Origin: Polyangium aurulentum
GTDB lineage: Bacteria > Myxococcota_A > Polyangia > Polyangiales > Polyangiaceae
Length of the DNA: 53,711 nt
Direction of reading: 5' to 3'
NCBI GenBank assembly: GCA_945875545.1
Contig: CAMCKZ010000011.1
Coordinates: 1 to 53,711 of the forward strand
Part shown: positions 42,279-49,990 of the stretch, in pieces
Numbering within the stretch: position 1 is the stretch's first letter
How the letters are laid out: each line of letters starts with the position of its first letter
Translations under genes and position numbers: made by a program
The notes under the pieces: generated by a model
Seen by the model: only the letters and a program-made list of their open reading frames with translations
Databases searched by the model: none
What the model was told of the DNA's origin: nothing

Positions 42279-42907
42279 TGGGACTCGCATCTTGGTGGGC
42301 CAATCTTGACCTCAATCGCCGCGAGCAGCGCAACGTGCTCGTTGGCGTTTCCGCCCTGGGTATTCTCCTGTTTCTCTCGCTTCCGGTGGCCGTTGTTTGG
42401 TACACAGCAAAGCTTCGCGACGAAACGACCGAACTCCGCGACGCCCTCGACAAGGTGCAGAATGCACGCGCATCGGTTTTGGAGCGCAAGCAAAAGCGCG
42501 AGGCCATTACGGCGCGCTACCGAGACAAGGTTCCCGCCCTCGACAGCTTCCTCGAGGAGCGGGCCCGCGAGCAAAAGCTCGAACTCTCCGATGCCGTTGG
42601 TCGCCCAGAAATCGCGATCGGCAAGCGCTACATTGAGCGCACGACCGTGGTCCACTTGAAGAAGGCGGGCATGGGTCCCATCGCGCGCTGGCTCGAAGCC
42701 ATCGTAACAAGCGGCAAGCCCATTCTCGTGAGCCGTTTGAACGTGCGGCGCCGCGTCGGCGAGCCCGATGCCTACGACGTCGAAGTCGGTGTCGCCGCCT
42801 ACGACCGCAGCGAGCAGGCGCGCCCGGAAAAGGGCGAGAAAAGCGACAAGAGCGACAAGAGCGAGAAAAGCGACAAGAGCGAGAAAAAGGACGACCGTTC
42901 GCGATGA
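42278..42907 (+). CDS. gspM: type II secretion protein GspM
   Basis: 209 aa. One transmembrane helix (about 22-43), coiled coil (KLRDETTELRDALDKVQ), then a periplasmic ferredoxin-like domain. C-terminal tail of Lys-Ser-Asp/Glu repeats from GEKSDKSDK to the end, encoded by near-identical hexamers. Its TGA overlaps gspN ATG (ATGA). Stabilises GspL and the pseudopilus base. Confidence 0.82.
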   Translation: MGLASWWANLDLNRREQRNVLVGVSALGILLFLSLPVAVVWYTAKLRDETTELRDALDKVQNARASVLERKQKREAITARYRDKVPALDSFLEERAREQKLELSDAVGRPEIAIGKRYIERTTVVHLKKAGMGPIARWLEAIVTSGKPILVSRLNVRRRVGEPDAYDVEVGVAAYDRSEQARPEKGEKSDKSDKSEKSDKSEKKDDRSR

Positions 42908-43890
42908 AACTCACCCACCTGTTTGAGCGGTTTCGCGGCCAGATTCCATACGTCGGCTATACAGCGTTTTACTTCGCCGCGTTTTCCGGATTCCTCTTTC
43001 TCTCCTTCCCGTACCGAATTCTCCGAGACCGAATCGTCTTGGATTTCGAGCGGGACCAGGCAAAAAGTCCGCACCCCAAGACGCTCTCGATCGAAGCAAT
43101 CAGCGCGGCCTGGGGCGGCGTTCGCGCGACCGGCGTGCGCATCGTAACGCCCGGCGAAAAAGCAGGAGAAAAGCCCTCGGCGCTGGCCATCACCGACCTG
43201 GTCGTGAAGCCGTCGCTCACGGCCTTGCTTGGCGGCGGCACCGACGTGGCGTTTTACGCAAATCTGTTGGGCGGCCACGTCGACGGCCGCTTCATCTCGT
43301 CCCCGAGCGAGAAGTCCATTCATGTCAAAATGACTAAAATCGATCTGCGGCAGTCGGAGAGCGCCGCGAGCCTGATCGGCTTGCCGGTCGAGGGAATCGT
43401 CGACGGGACCCTTCGGTTGGAGATACCCGAGGGCAAGGGCGCAAAGGCGAACGGCGCGGTGCAAATGGAGATCACCGAGCTGGCGCTTGGAGATGGCAAG
43501 TCAAAATTCCGCGACCAGCTCGCCATGCCAAAATTGTCCGTCGGAACGCTTTACGTCTCCGCCGAGGCCAAAGAGGGTAGCCTCAAGATCGCCAAGCTCG
43601 GTGCCGCCGGAAAAGATCTTGATTTTCTGGGCGAAGGCCGCATCAAGGTTAACGATTTTCTCGGTGACTCCGCTGTCGAGAGCACTTTTCGGTTTCGGGT
43701 ATCCGACGCCTACCGAGGCAAGAGCGAGGTCACGACGAGTCTTTTCGGCAAGCCCGGGTCATCGATTCCGGGCATTGTCGAGATCGCGGAGCCACGGCTG
43801 CGCGCTGCAAGGCGCCTCGACGGCTTCTATTCTTTCCGCGTTCGCGGCACGATCGACAGGCTCGAATTTACGCCCGACCCGGGAACGTGA
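42904..43890 (+). CDS. gspN: type II secretion protein GspN
   Basis: 328 aa. N-terminal hydrophobic helix (YTAFYFAAFSGFLFLSF) and a periplasmic beta-rich part with alternating Gly/Asp strands (VKPSLTALLGGGTDVAFYANLLGG; VEGIVDGTLRLEI), the AsmA-like character of the long delta-proteobacterial GspN. Last gene of the operon; its stop lies in a 13-bp tandem repeat. Confidence 0.85.
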   Translation: MKLTHLFERFRGQIPYVGYTAFYFAAFSGFLFLSFPYRILRDRIVLDFERDQAKSPHPKTLSIEAISAAWGGVRATGVRIVTPGEKAGEKPSALAITDLVVKPSLTALLGGGTDVAFYANLLGGHVDGRFISSPSEKSIHVKMTKIDLRQSESAASLIGLPVEGIVDGTLRLEIPEGKGAKANGAVQMEITELALGDGKSKFRDQLAMPKLSVGTLYVSAEAKEGSLKIAKLGAAGKDLDFLGEGRIKVNDFLGDSAVESTFRFRVSDAYRGKSEVTTSLFGKPGSSIPGIVEIAEPRLRAARRLDGFYSFRVRGTIDRLEFTPDPGT

Positions 43891-43932
43891 GCCGGGAACG
43901 TGAGCCGGGAACGTGAGCCGGGAACGTGAGCC
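43881..43932. repeat. four tandem copies of a 13-bp unit at a convergent gene end
   Basis: GGGAACGTGAGCC repeated four times without mismatch. The first copy contains the gspN stop (43888-43890); the last ends 2 bp before the stop of the convergent zinc-ribbon gene. Because the unit is not a multiple of three and the first copy holds the stop, changes in copy number would not alter GspN. Confidence 0.95.
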
Positions 43933-43934
43933 GG

Positions 43935-44423
43935 TCAGCGTCGCCGAAGATCGTCGGCCATCCACGCCGCGATGAGGTCTTCTTGAACGAAGAGCGCATG
44001 AAAAAAAGGTAGCGCGTAGCACTCCCGTCGCACGCTGGGCCTCAACACGCCGGCGCGCGATTGCACCTCTTCGACGAGCGGTGCCAGCACGAGAGGTCGC
44101 CAAAAAATTCCCACGAGGCCGAAGGTAAAAAGCGACAGCCACGGGAGGGCCAACGCCGAGATACCGACGTCGCGCTTCAAGAAGGCACTGCACTCGGTGC
44201 GCACCCGCGAGAGCCAAAGGCTGCCGCCGATGGGGCCCATAAAAATGAGCATGAATAAAGGAAAAATGCTCGAAAAACGCGAGCCGCTACGCCCATTTGC
44301 CGCGGCGAGAACCGCATCCACCGACGACGGAGCCGATGGGGTTTCAGAAAAGGGAAGCCCGCACACGGGGCACGTCGGCCCTTGGGCAGAGGTCGCTGGG
44401 ATTCCACACGCGCGGCAAAACAT
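43935..44423 (-). CDS. zinc-ribbon membrane protein of unknown function
   Basis: 162 aa. N-terminal zinc ribbon CRAC...CPVC (Cys at about 3, 6, 18, 21), a short linker, then three hydrophobic helices (FPLFMLIFMGPIGGSLWL; ISALALPWLSLFTFGLVGIFW). No named family recognised. Convergent to gspN, separated only by the 13-bp repeats. Confidence 0.65.
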   Translation of the reverse strand: MFCRACGIPATSAQGPTCPVCGLPFSETPSAPSSVDAVLAAANGRSGSRFSSIFPLFMLIFMGPIGGSLWLSRVRTECSAFLKRDVGISALALPWLSLFTFGLVGIFWRPLVLAPLVEEVQSRAGVLRPSVRRECYALPFFHALFVQEDLIAAWMADDLRRR

Positions 44424-44639
44424 CCGGCAAGGCTAGCGCCCTTCCGTCGGGGCATCGCGATCGATCCTTCCAGCCCTCGGCGAATCGATCATGGCGCGAC
44501 CGACGCACGTCATCGACACGCATGCGGAACCACGGCTTGACACCGCGTTTGCCTCGCATCTAGTTTCGCGGTGACCGACTGCTGGTGGCGCTGTCGTGCC
44601 AGTGCCAGGTCCGGTCGCCGTTTAGCCCAGCGAGACACC

Positions 44640-45119
44640 ATGCCTTTCCGCCTTTCAGACGAACGCGAGCGAGAACTCGACGTCATTCTCCGCCGCTACC
44701 CCACGCGCATCGCAGCGCTTATTCCCGCGCTTCATTTGATCCAAGATCAAGAAGGCTGGATCAGCGACGAAACCATCCACTGGATTTCGCAGCGCCTTGA
44801 TGTCGCGCCGGCCCACGTGAAAGGGGTCGTTACTTTCTACTCGCTGTTCAACCAAAAGCCCGTTGGCAAGCATCAGGTTTGGGTGTGCCGCACCCTGCCT
44901 TGTGCCCTGCGCGGAGCGGGCGATGTGCTTGCGCAATGCGAAAAGAAACTGGGCATTCACTCGGGTGAAACCACGGCCAACGGCCAGGTCACGTTGCGCA
45001 CCGCCGAGTGCCTCGCGAGCTGCGGAACAGCGCCCATGATGCAGATCAATAAAGAGTATCACGAGAACCTGACGTCCGAAAAAATCGACCGACTTTTGTC
45101 GAAACTCATGGAGTCCTAA
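44640..45119 (+). CDS. nuoE: NADH-quinone oxidoreductase subunit E
   Basis: 159 aa thioredoxin-like [2Fe-2S] subunit carrying cluster N1a. Cluster ligands CRTLPC and ECLASCG are visible, with ALHLIQDQEGWIS and VKGVVTFYSLF typical of NuoE. ATG 44640 gives the normal N-terminus; an upstream in-frame ATG adds Trp/Arg-rich sequence not seen in NuoE. First gene of the nuo run, 3 bp before nuoF. Confidence 0.95.
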   Translation: MPFRLSDERERELDVILRRYPTRIAALIPALHLIQDQEGWISDETIHWISQRLDVAPAHVKGVVTFYSLFNQKPVGKHQVWVCRTLPCALRGAGDVLAQCEKKLGIHSGETTANGQVTLRTAECLASCGTAPMMQINKEYHENLTSEKIDRLLSKLMES

Positions 45120-45122
45120 TCG

Positions 45123-46478
45123 ATGCTTCAACGTACGAGCTACCTCACCACGAATTACGATAAGCCCGAATGCTGGGCGCTATCGCTCTACGAATCGACG
45201 GGAGGTTATACGCAGGCGAAACGCGTTCTCACCTCGATGACAAAAGAGCAGGTGATCGACGAAGCCAAGAAGGCCAACGTTCGCGGGCGCGGCGGCGCAG
45301 GCTTCCCGATGGGGCTCAAATGGAGCTTCATGCGGCCCCACGCCACGAAGCCTTCGTACCTCGTGCTGAACGCCGACGAAGGCGAGCCCGGCACGCACAA
45401 AGACCGCACCATAATGGAGCTAAATCCGCATTCGGTGGTCGAGGGCTGCATCATCGCGTGCTTCGCCATTGGCGCACACGTGGCTTACATTTACGTTCGC
45501 GATGAGCTCCACCTTTCGAAGGCGCGCCTCTGGGGTGCCATCGAAGAGGCGAAGAAAAAGGGCTACATCGGCCTCGCTCCATTTGGCGTTGACTACGAGG
45601 TGCAAGTTCATGTGCACACGGGTGCGGGCGCCTACATTTGCGGCGAAGAAACAGCCCTCCTCAACAGCCTCGAAGGCAAGCGCGGCGAGCCTCGATTGAA
45701 GCCTCCGTTCCCCGCCCAGGTCGGCGCTTTCGGCTGCCCCACCACGGTCAATAATCTCGAAACCATCGCCATCGTTCCTACGGTCATGGCCCTTGGTGGT
45801 GAGGCGTTTTCCAAGCTTTCCGGTCTTCACGCGTTCAACGACGGCGGCGTTCGTCTCTATGGCGTCAACGGCCACGTGAAGACCCCCGGAGTCATCGAAC
45901 TGGCCTGCGGCCCCACGCTCAACGAACTCATTTTCGACGTCGGCGGCGGCGTGCTCGGCGACCGAAAAATCCTCTGCGCGATTCCCGGCGGTTCGAGCAC
46001 GCCGATCCTGCTGCCGAGCGAAACCATCAACGCCCCAGACCCCGCGCACCCGATGCACGCCTTCCACGGAAAGTCGGTTTTCGACGTTCCGCTCGGGGTC
46101 GACACCGCTCGCCACATGGGCACCATGCTCGGCACCTGCTGCGTGACGGTGCTCGCAGAAGGCACGTGCCCCGTGCTCGCCATGCACAACCTGATGCAAT
46201 TTTATCGGCACGAGAGTTGCGGCCAGTGCACGCCGTGCCGCGAGGGCGGCTCGTGGCTTTTGCGCACCGTTGACCGAATTCTTGACGGCCACGGAACGAT
46301 GGAAGATGTCAACAATCTTTCGGATATTGCCTCAAATATGATGGGCAATACGATCTGCGCATTCGGCGAAGGAACGGCGATGCCTGCCTTGGGCTTCATC
46401 GGAAAATTTCGCGAACACTTTGAGGCATATGTGCGCGGAGAACGCAGGCGGGCCGATGCGCGCTTGACCGTTGCCTAA
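45123..46478 (+). CDS. nuoF: NADH-quinone oxidoreductase subunit F
   Basis: 451 aa. NADH- and FMN-binding subunit where electrons enter complex I. RGRGGAGFPMGLKW (NADH loop), NADEGEPGTHKDR (FMN site) and the N3 [4Fe-4S] ligands in ESCGQCTPCREG plus NTICAFGEG are intact. GGAG lies 9 nt upstream of the ATG. Followed by nuoJ, not nuoG, so the usual E-F-G order is broken. Confidence 0.97.
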   Translation: MLQRTSYLTTNYDKPECWALSLYESTGGYTQAKRVLTSMTKEQVIDEAKKANVRGRGGAGFPMGLKWSFMRPHATKPSYLVLNADEGEPGTHKDRTIMELNPHSVVEGCIIACFAIGAHVAYIYVRDELHLSKARLWGAIEEAKKKGYIGLAPFGVDYEVQVHVHTGAGAYICGEETALLNSLEGKRGEPRLKPPFPAQVGAFGCPTTVNNLETIAIVPTVMALGGEAFSKLSGLHAFNDGGVRLYGVNGHVKTPGVIELACGPTLNELIFDVGGGVLGDRKILCAIPGGSSTPILLPSETINAPDPAHPMHAFHGKSVFDVPLGVDTARHMGTMLGTCCVTVLAEGTCPVLAMHNLMQFYRHESCGQCTPCREGGSWLLRTVDRILDGHGTMEDVNNLSDIASNMMGNTICAFGEGTAMPALGFIGKFREHFEAYVRGERRRADARLTVA

Positions 46479-46502
46479 GCGAGACGGCATAAGGCAACTG
46501 CG

Positions 46503-47078
46503 ATGACCATTGGCCAAGTCTATTTTTATCTCTGCGCGGCAGTGGCTCTTTTTGGAGCACTCGCGGCGGTGTGTGCAAAGAGTCCGGTGCGAGCAGCGCT
46601 GGGCCTCCTGATGATGGTCTTGGCCGTCGCAGGTTTGTACCTCTCCCTCGACGCGCAATTTCTCGCCGCAATCCAGCTCATTGTTTACGCGGGCGCGATC
46701 GTCGTGCTCTTCGTTTTCGTGCTGATGCTGCTCGGGCACACGCCGCTCGTGGGCGTCGGAGATGGGTCGCCTGCGGCGCGTATTTTGGGTGCCACGGGGT
46801 TCGGTGCCGTAGCGCTTGCCGCCATGATTCTCAGCGCGCGCAATGCCGAACCCACCAACTTTCCCGCGGCGCTGCCCGCAGGCTTCGGTTCCGTCGGCGA
46901 AATTGGTCGCCTGATGTTCACGCAAACGCTTGTTCCGTTTGAACTTTCGAGCGCGCTGCTGATGGTGGCCGTTGTCGGTGCCGTCGCCGTGAGCAAGGGC
47001 GAAAAACCCGTCATCGTCGCCGCCGCGTCCGTGCTGGCTCCGCCCGGTGCCGCGCCAAAACCAGGAGAATCCCAATGA
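46503..47078 (+). CDS. nuoJ: NADH-quinone oxidoreductase subunit J
   Basis: 191 aa, five membrane helices. [47 protein letters not shown] is the conserved NuoJ core with the pi-bulge helix region (quoted as scattered family phrases: [20 protein letters not shown]). Membrane-arm subunit. Stop overlaps nuoK start (ATGA). Confidence 0.95.
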   Translation: MTIGQVYFYLCAAVALFGALAAVCAKSPVRAALGLLMMVLAVAGLYLSLDAQFLAAIQLIVYAGAIVVLFVFVLMLLGHTPLVGVGDGSPAARILGATGFGAVALAAMILSARNAEPTNFPAALPAGFGSVGEIGRLMFTQTLVPFELSSALLMVAVVGAVAVSKGEKPVIVAAASVLAPPGAAPKPGESQ

Positions 47079-47380
47079 TTCCCGTCGAGCATTACATCGC
47101 CCTCAGCTCGATCCTTTTCACCATCGGCGGCATCGGATTTCTCGCGCGCCGCAACATGATTCTGCTCCTCGTAAGCATTGAGGTCATGTTGAACGCCGTC
47201 AACCTCGCCCTCGTCGCGTTCAACCGAGCGCGCCCCGAAACGCATGCGGGCCAAATGTTGTCGTTCTTTCTCATCGCCGCAGAAGCCGCCGAGTTGGCCA
47301 TCGGTCTCGCGATCGTTCTCGCTGTGTACCGCCTCAAAAAAACCGTGCGCGTCGACGACGCCAACCTCCTCCGTCACTGA
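47075..47380 (+). CDS. nuoK: NADH-quinone oxidoreductase subunit K
   Basis: 101 aa, three helices, the usual NuoK length. The two conserved membrane Glu residues are present in [11 protein letters not shown] and [12 protein letters not shown]. Proton-pathway subunit of complex I. Confidence 0.96.
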   Translation: MIPVEHYIALSSILFTIGGIGFLARRNMILLLVSIEVMLNAVNLALVAFNRARPETHAGQMLSFFLIAAEAAELAIGLAIVLAVYRLKKTVRVDDANLLRH

Positions 47381-47437
47381 CGCCCGGCCCCGCAGCCATC
47401 GCTCGGGCCACCACGCACCTTCCGGAACATCTGCCGC

Positions 47438-49966
47438 ATGCCAGCTCTCGAAAGCCTGTTCCCCAGAGACGAATTCGGCCTCCTTGGCCTTATTATCGCG
47501 CTCCCGCTCCTCGGTGCCATTGTCAATGGAATTTGGGGGCGACGCCTAGGCCGCTCCGCAGTTTCGGCGATGGCGCTCACGGTGATGGGCCTCGCGTTTG
47601 CCCTCTCGCTCGTCACCGTCTGCCACCTCCACAGCCTCTTCACCGAGTCGCTGCACGGCGGCGGGGGTGCAGGTCACGGGGAGCGCGTTCGCCTCGCCTG
47701 GACGGCCTGGGAGTGGTTCCACACCACGGGCGGGCGGTCCGGGGCCAACATCCCGATCGACTTGAAGTTCAGCGTCGATCAGTTGAGCGGCATCATGATG
47801 CTGGTCATCACGGGCATCGGCTTTCTGATCCACTTGTACAGCACCGCGTACATGGCCGAAGATGCCTCGTACGCTAGGTTTTTTGCCTACCTAAACCTCT
47901 TCATCACGGCGATGCTGGTGCTGGTCTTGGGCGACAACCTGGTGGTGCTCTTCATCGGCTGGGAGGGCGTCGGTCTGTGCAGCTACCTGCTCATCGGTTT
48001 TTGGTTCGGCAAGGCTGAAAATGCAGCGGCCGGCCGCAAGGCATTTCTCGCCAACCGCATCGGCGACTTCGGTCTCCTCATTGGCATGTTTTTGCTTGCA
48101 CAATACACGGGTGCCCTCGACTGGGACGGCATCGCGCGAAATGCTCACCTGCTGCTGTCGCCGTCCCCCGCCGCGCGCGTGCATGTGTGGCCCGTAGGTG
48201 GAGGAATTTACCAGGGAATGTGGGCCTTCCTGCAGCCCGCCAACGTCGTCACCATCTCCGGTGCCACGGCGGTTTCGCTGGCGCTGTTTTTGGGTTGCAC
48301 GGGCAAGAGCGCGCAGCTCCCGCTGTACGTTTGGCTTCCCGATGCGATGGCGGGGCCAACGCCCGTGTCGGCACTCATTCACGCGGCCACTATGGTGACA
48401 GCCGGCGTGTACCTCGTGTGCCGACTGAGTTTCGTCTTCGTGCTTTCGCCCTTCACCATGACCGTGATCGCCGTCGTCGGAGCGCTCACAGCTCTCTTCG
48501 CCGCCACGATCGCGCTCGTGCAAAACGACGTGAAAAAAGTGCTCGCTTACTCCACGGTAAGCCAGCTTGGTTTCATGTTTCTCGGCGTGGGCGTAGGCGC
48601 ATTTACGGCTGGTTTTTTCCACGTATTCACCCACGCCTTCTTCAAGGCTTGTCTCTTTCTTGGAGCGGGCAGTGTCATCCACTCGATGCACGCGCACATC
48701 CACGACGACGCCGCGAGCCAAGACATGCGCAACATGGGCGGGCTCCGCAAATACATGCCCGTCACGTTCGCGACCTTCGCGATCAGCACGCTGGCGATCA
48801 TAGGCACGCCTTTCACGAGCGGGTTCTTCTCGAAAGACGAGATCCTCTTCAAGGCGTTCACCAACCACGTCGTGCACCCCATGAAAGACAAGTTCGCTCA
48901 GCGCGGCCTTGGCGTCTGGGAGCAGCCTACGTGGGTAGGTCCGGCCCTTTACGTTGTTGGCGTGCTCGCCGCCACAATGACTGCATTCTACATGTGTCGC
49001 GCGCTCTACCTCACGTTCTTTGGCGACTTCAAAGGCTGGGCGATCGGTGAGCCGAGCGCAGCGAAAACCCACGCGGATCACGACCACGCGGATCATGGCC
49101 ACGGCCACGGCGGGCCCGCTCCCGCACCCCACGAATCGCCATGGCAAATGACCCTTCCTCTCGTGGTGCTCGCTTTCGGCGCGCTCTTCGGAGGGTGGCT
49201 CAACGCGGCACCTCTGCACATCGAGCCCCTCGGGCACTGGCTTGATCCAGTCTTCGCGCAGGCTGTTTCGCAGGGCGTTCAAATCGTTGGCGGCGAAGAG
49301 CACGCACACCACCTCGTGTGGCCGCTGGCGGCAGGCGGCGTTGCAGCGTTCGCAATTGGTTCGGCCATCGCCTACTGGATGTATATTGCAAGCAACGGGG
49401 CGCCCGCAAAGGCTCTCGCGGAACGCAACAAAAAGCTGCACCAGCTGGCGCTCGAAAAGTGGCGTGTCGACGAGTTCTACGGGGTCGCGGTCGTGGGCGT
49501 TGCGGAGGCCACTGCTGAAACGTGTGCGGCGATCGATCACGGCATCGTCGACGGCCTTTTCGCCAAGGCAACTTCGTCGGTGGTGGCGGCGGCGGGCTTC
49601 GTTCTGCGGGCCCTGCACACAGGTATTTTCCACGCTTACAGCGCCGCGATGGTGGTCGGATTGGCGGGCTTCGGTTGGTTCTTCATCGCCCCCCACGCGG
49701 AGGCCTCGGTGAACCAAGCGGGCGGCTCGTATGCCATTCATGCGGCCCCGGGCATGGGCTATTCCTTCCGCTGGGATGCGGACGGCGATGGCAAATTCGA
49801 CAGCGAACGTTTTGGCCCCACGCGAGACCTCAGCGTCAGCGTCGAGCCAGGCAAAACCAAGCAGGTCCGCCTTGAAGTCAAGAACGCCTTCGGCCTCACG
49901 GGATCGACCACGATCACGCTGGGCACCGAAGCCAAGAAGGGCGCGGCCGTTGTCGGTCTTCGCTGA
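47438..49966 (+). CDS. nuoL: NADH-quinone oxidoreductase subunit L with C-terminal extension
   Basis: 842 aa; typical NuoL is about 610-700. The antiporter-like core is normal (GWEGVGLCSYLLIGFW, GKSAQLPLYVWLPDAMAGPTPVSALIHAATMV, FTHAFFKACLFLGAGSV given as separate landmarks). A His/Asp-rich loop lies at about 544-560. After the lateral helix and last transmembrane helix a soluble domain (about 755-842) with FRWDADGDGKFD and VSVEPGKTKQVRLEVKN looks like a PKD/Ig-like beta-sandwich. Such a domain is unusual in NuoL. Distal proton-pumping subunit. Confidence 0.95.
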   Translation: MPALESLFPRDEFGLLGLIIALPLLGAIVNGIWGRRLGRSAVSAMALTVMGLAFALSLVTVCHLHSLFTESLHGGGGAGHGERVRLAWTAWEWFHTTGGRSGANIPIDLKFSVDQLSGIMMLVITGIGFLIHLYSTAYMAEDASYARFFAYLNLFITAMLVLVLGDNLVVLFIGWEGVGLCSYLLIGFWFGKAENAAAGRKAFLANRIGDFGLLIGMFLLAQYTGALDWDGIARNAHLLLSPSPAARVHVWPVGGGIYQGMWAFLQPANVVTISGATAVSLALFLGCTGKSAQLPLYVWLPDAMAGPTPVSALIHAATMVTAGVYLVCRLSFVFVLSPFTMTVIAVVGALTALFAATIALVQNDVKKVLAYSTVSQLGFMFLGVGVGAFTAGFFHVFTHAFFKACLFLGAGSVIHSMHAHIHDDAASQDMRNMGGLRKYMPVTFATFAISTLAIIGTPFTSGFFSKDEILFKAFTNHVVHPMKDKFAQRGLGVWEQPTWVGPALYVVGVLAATMTAFYMCRALYLTFFGDFKGWAIGEPSAAKTHADHDHADHGHGHGGPAPAPHESPWQMTLPLVVLAFGALFGGWLNAAPLHIEPLGHWLDPVFAQAVSQGVQIVGGEEHAHHLVWPLAAGGVAAFAIGSAIAYWMYIASNGAPAKALAERNKKLHQLALEKWRVDEFYGVAVVGVAEATAETCAAIDHGIVDGLFAKATSSVVAAAGFVLRALHTGIFHAYSAAMVVGLAGFGWFFIAPHAEASVNQAGGSYAIHAAPGMGYSFRWDADGDGKFDSERFGPTRDLSVSVEPGKTKQVRLEVKNAFGLTGSTTITLGTEAKKGAAVVGLR

Positions 49967-49990
49967 ACGAAAGAACGAGACGACCTCACC

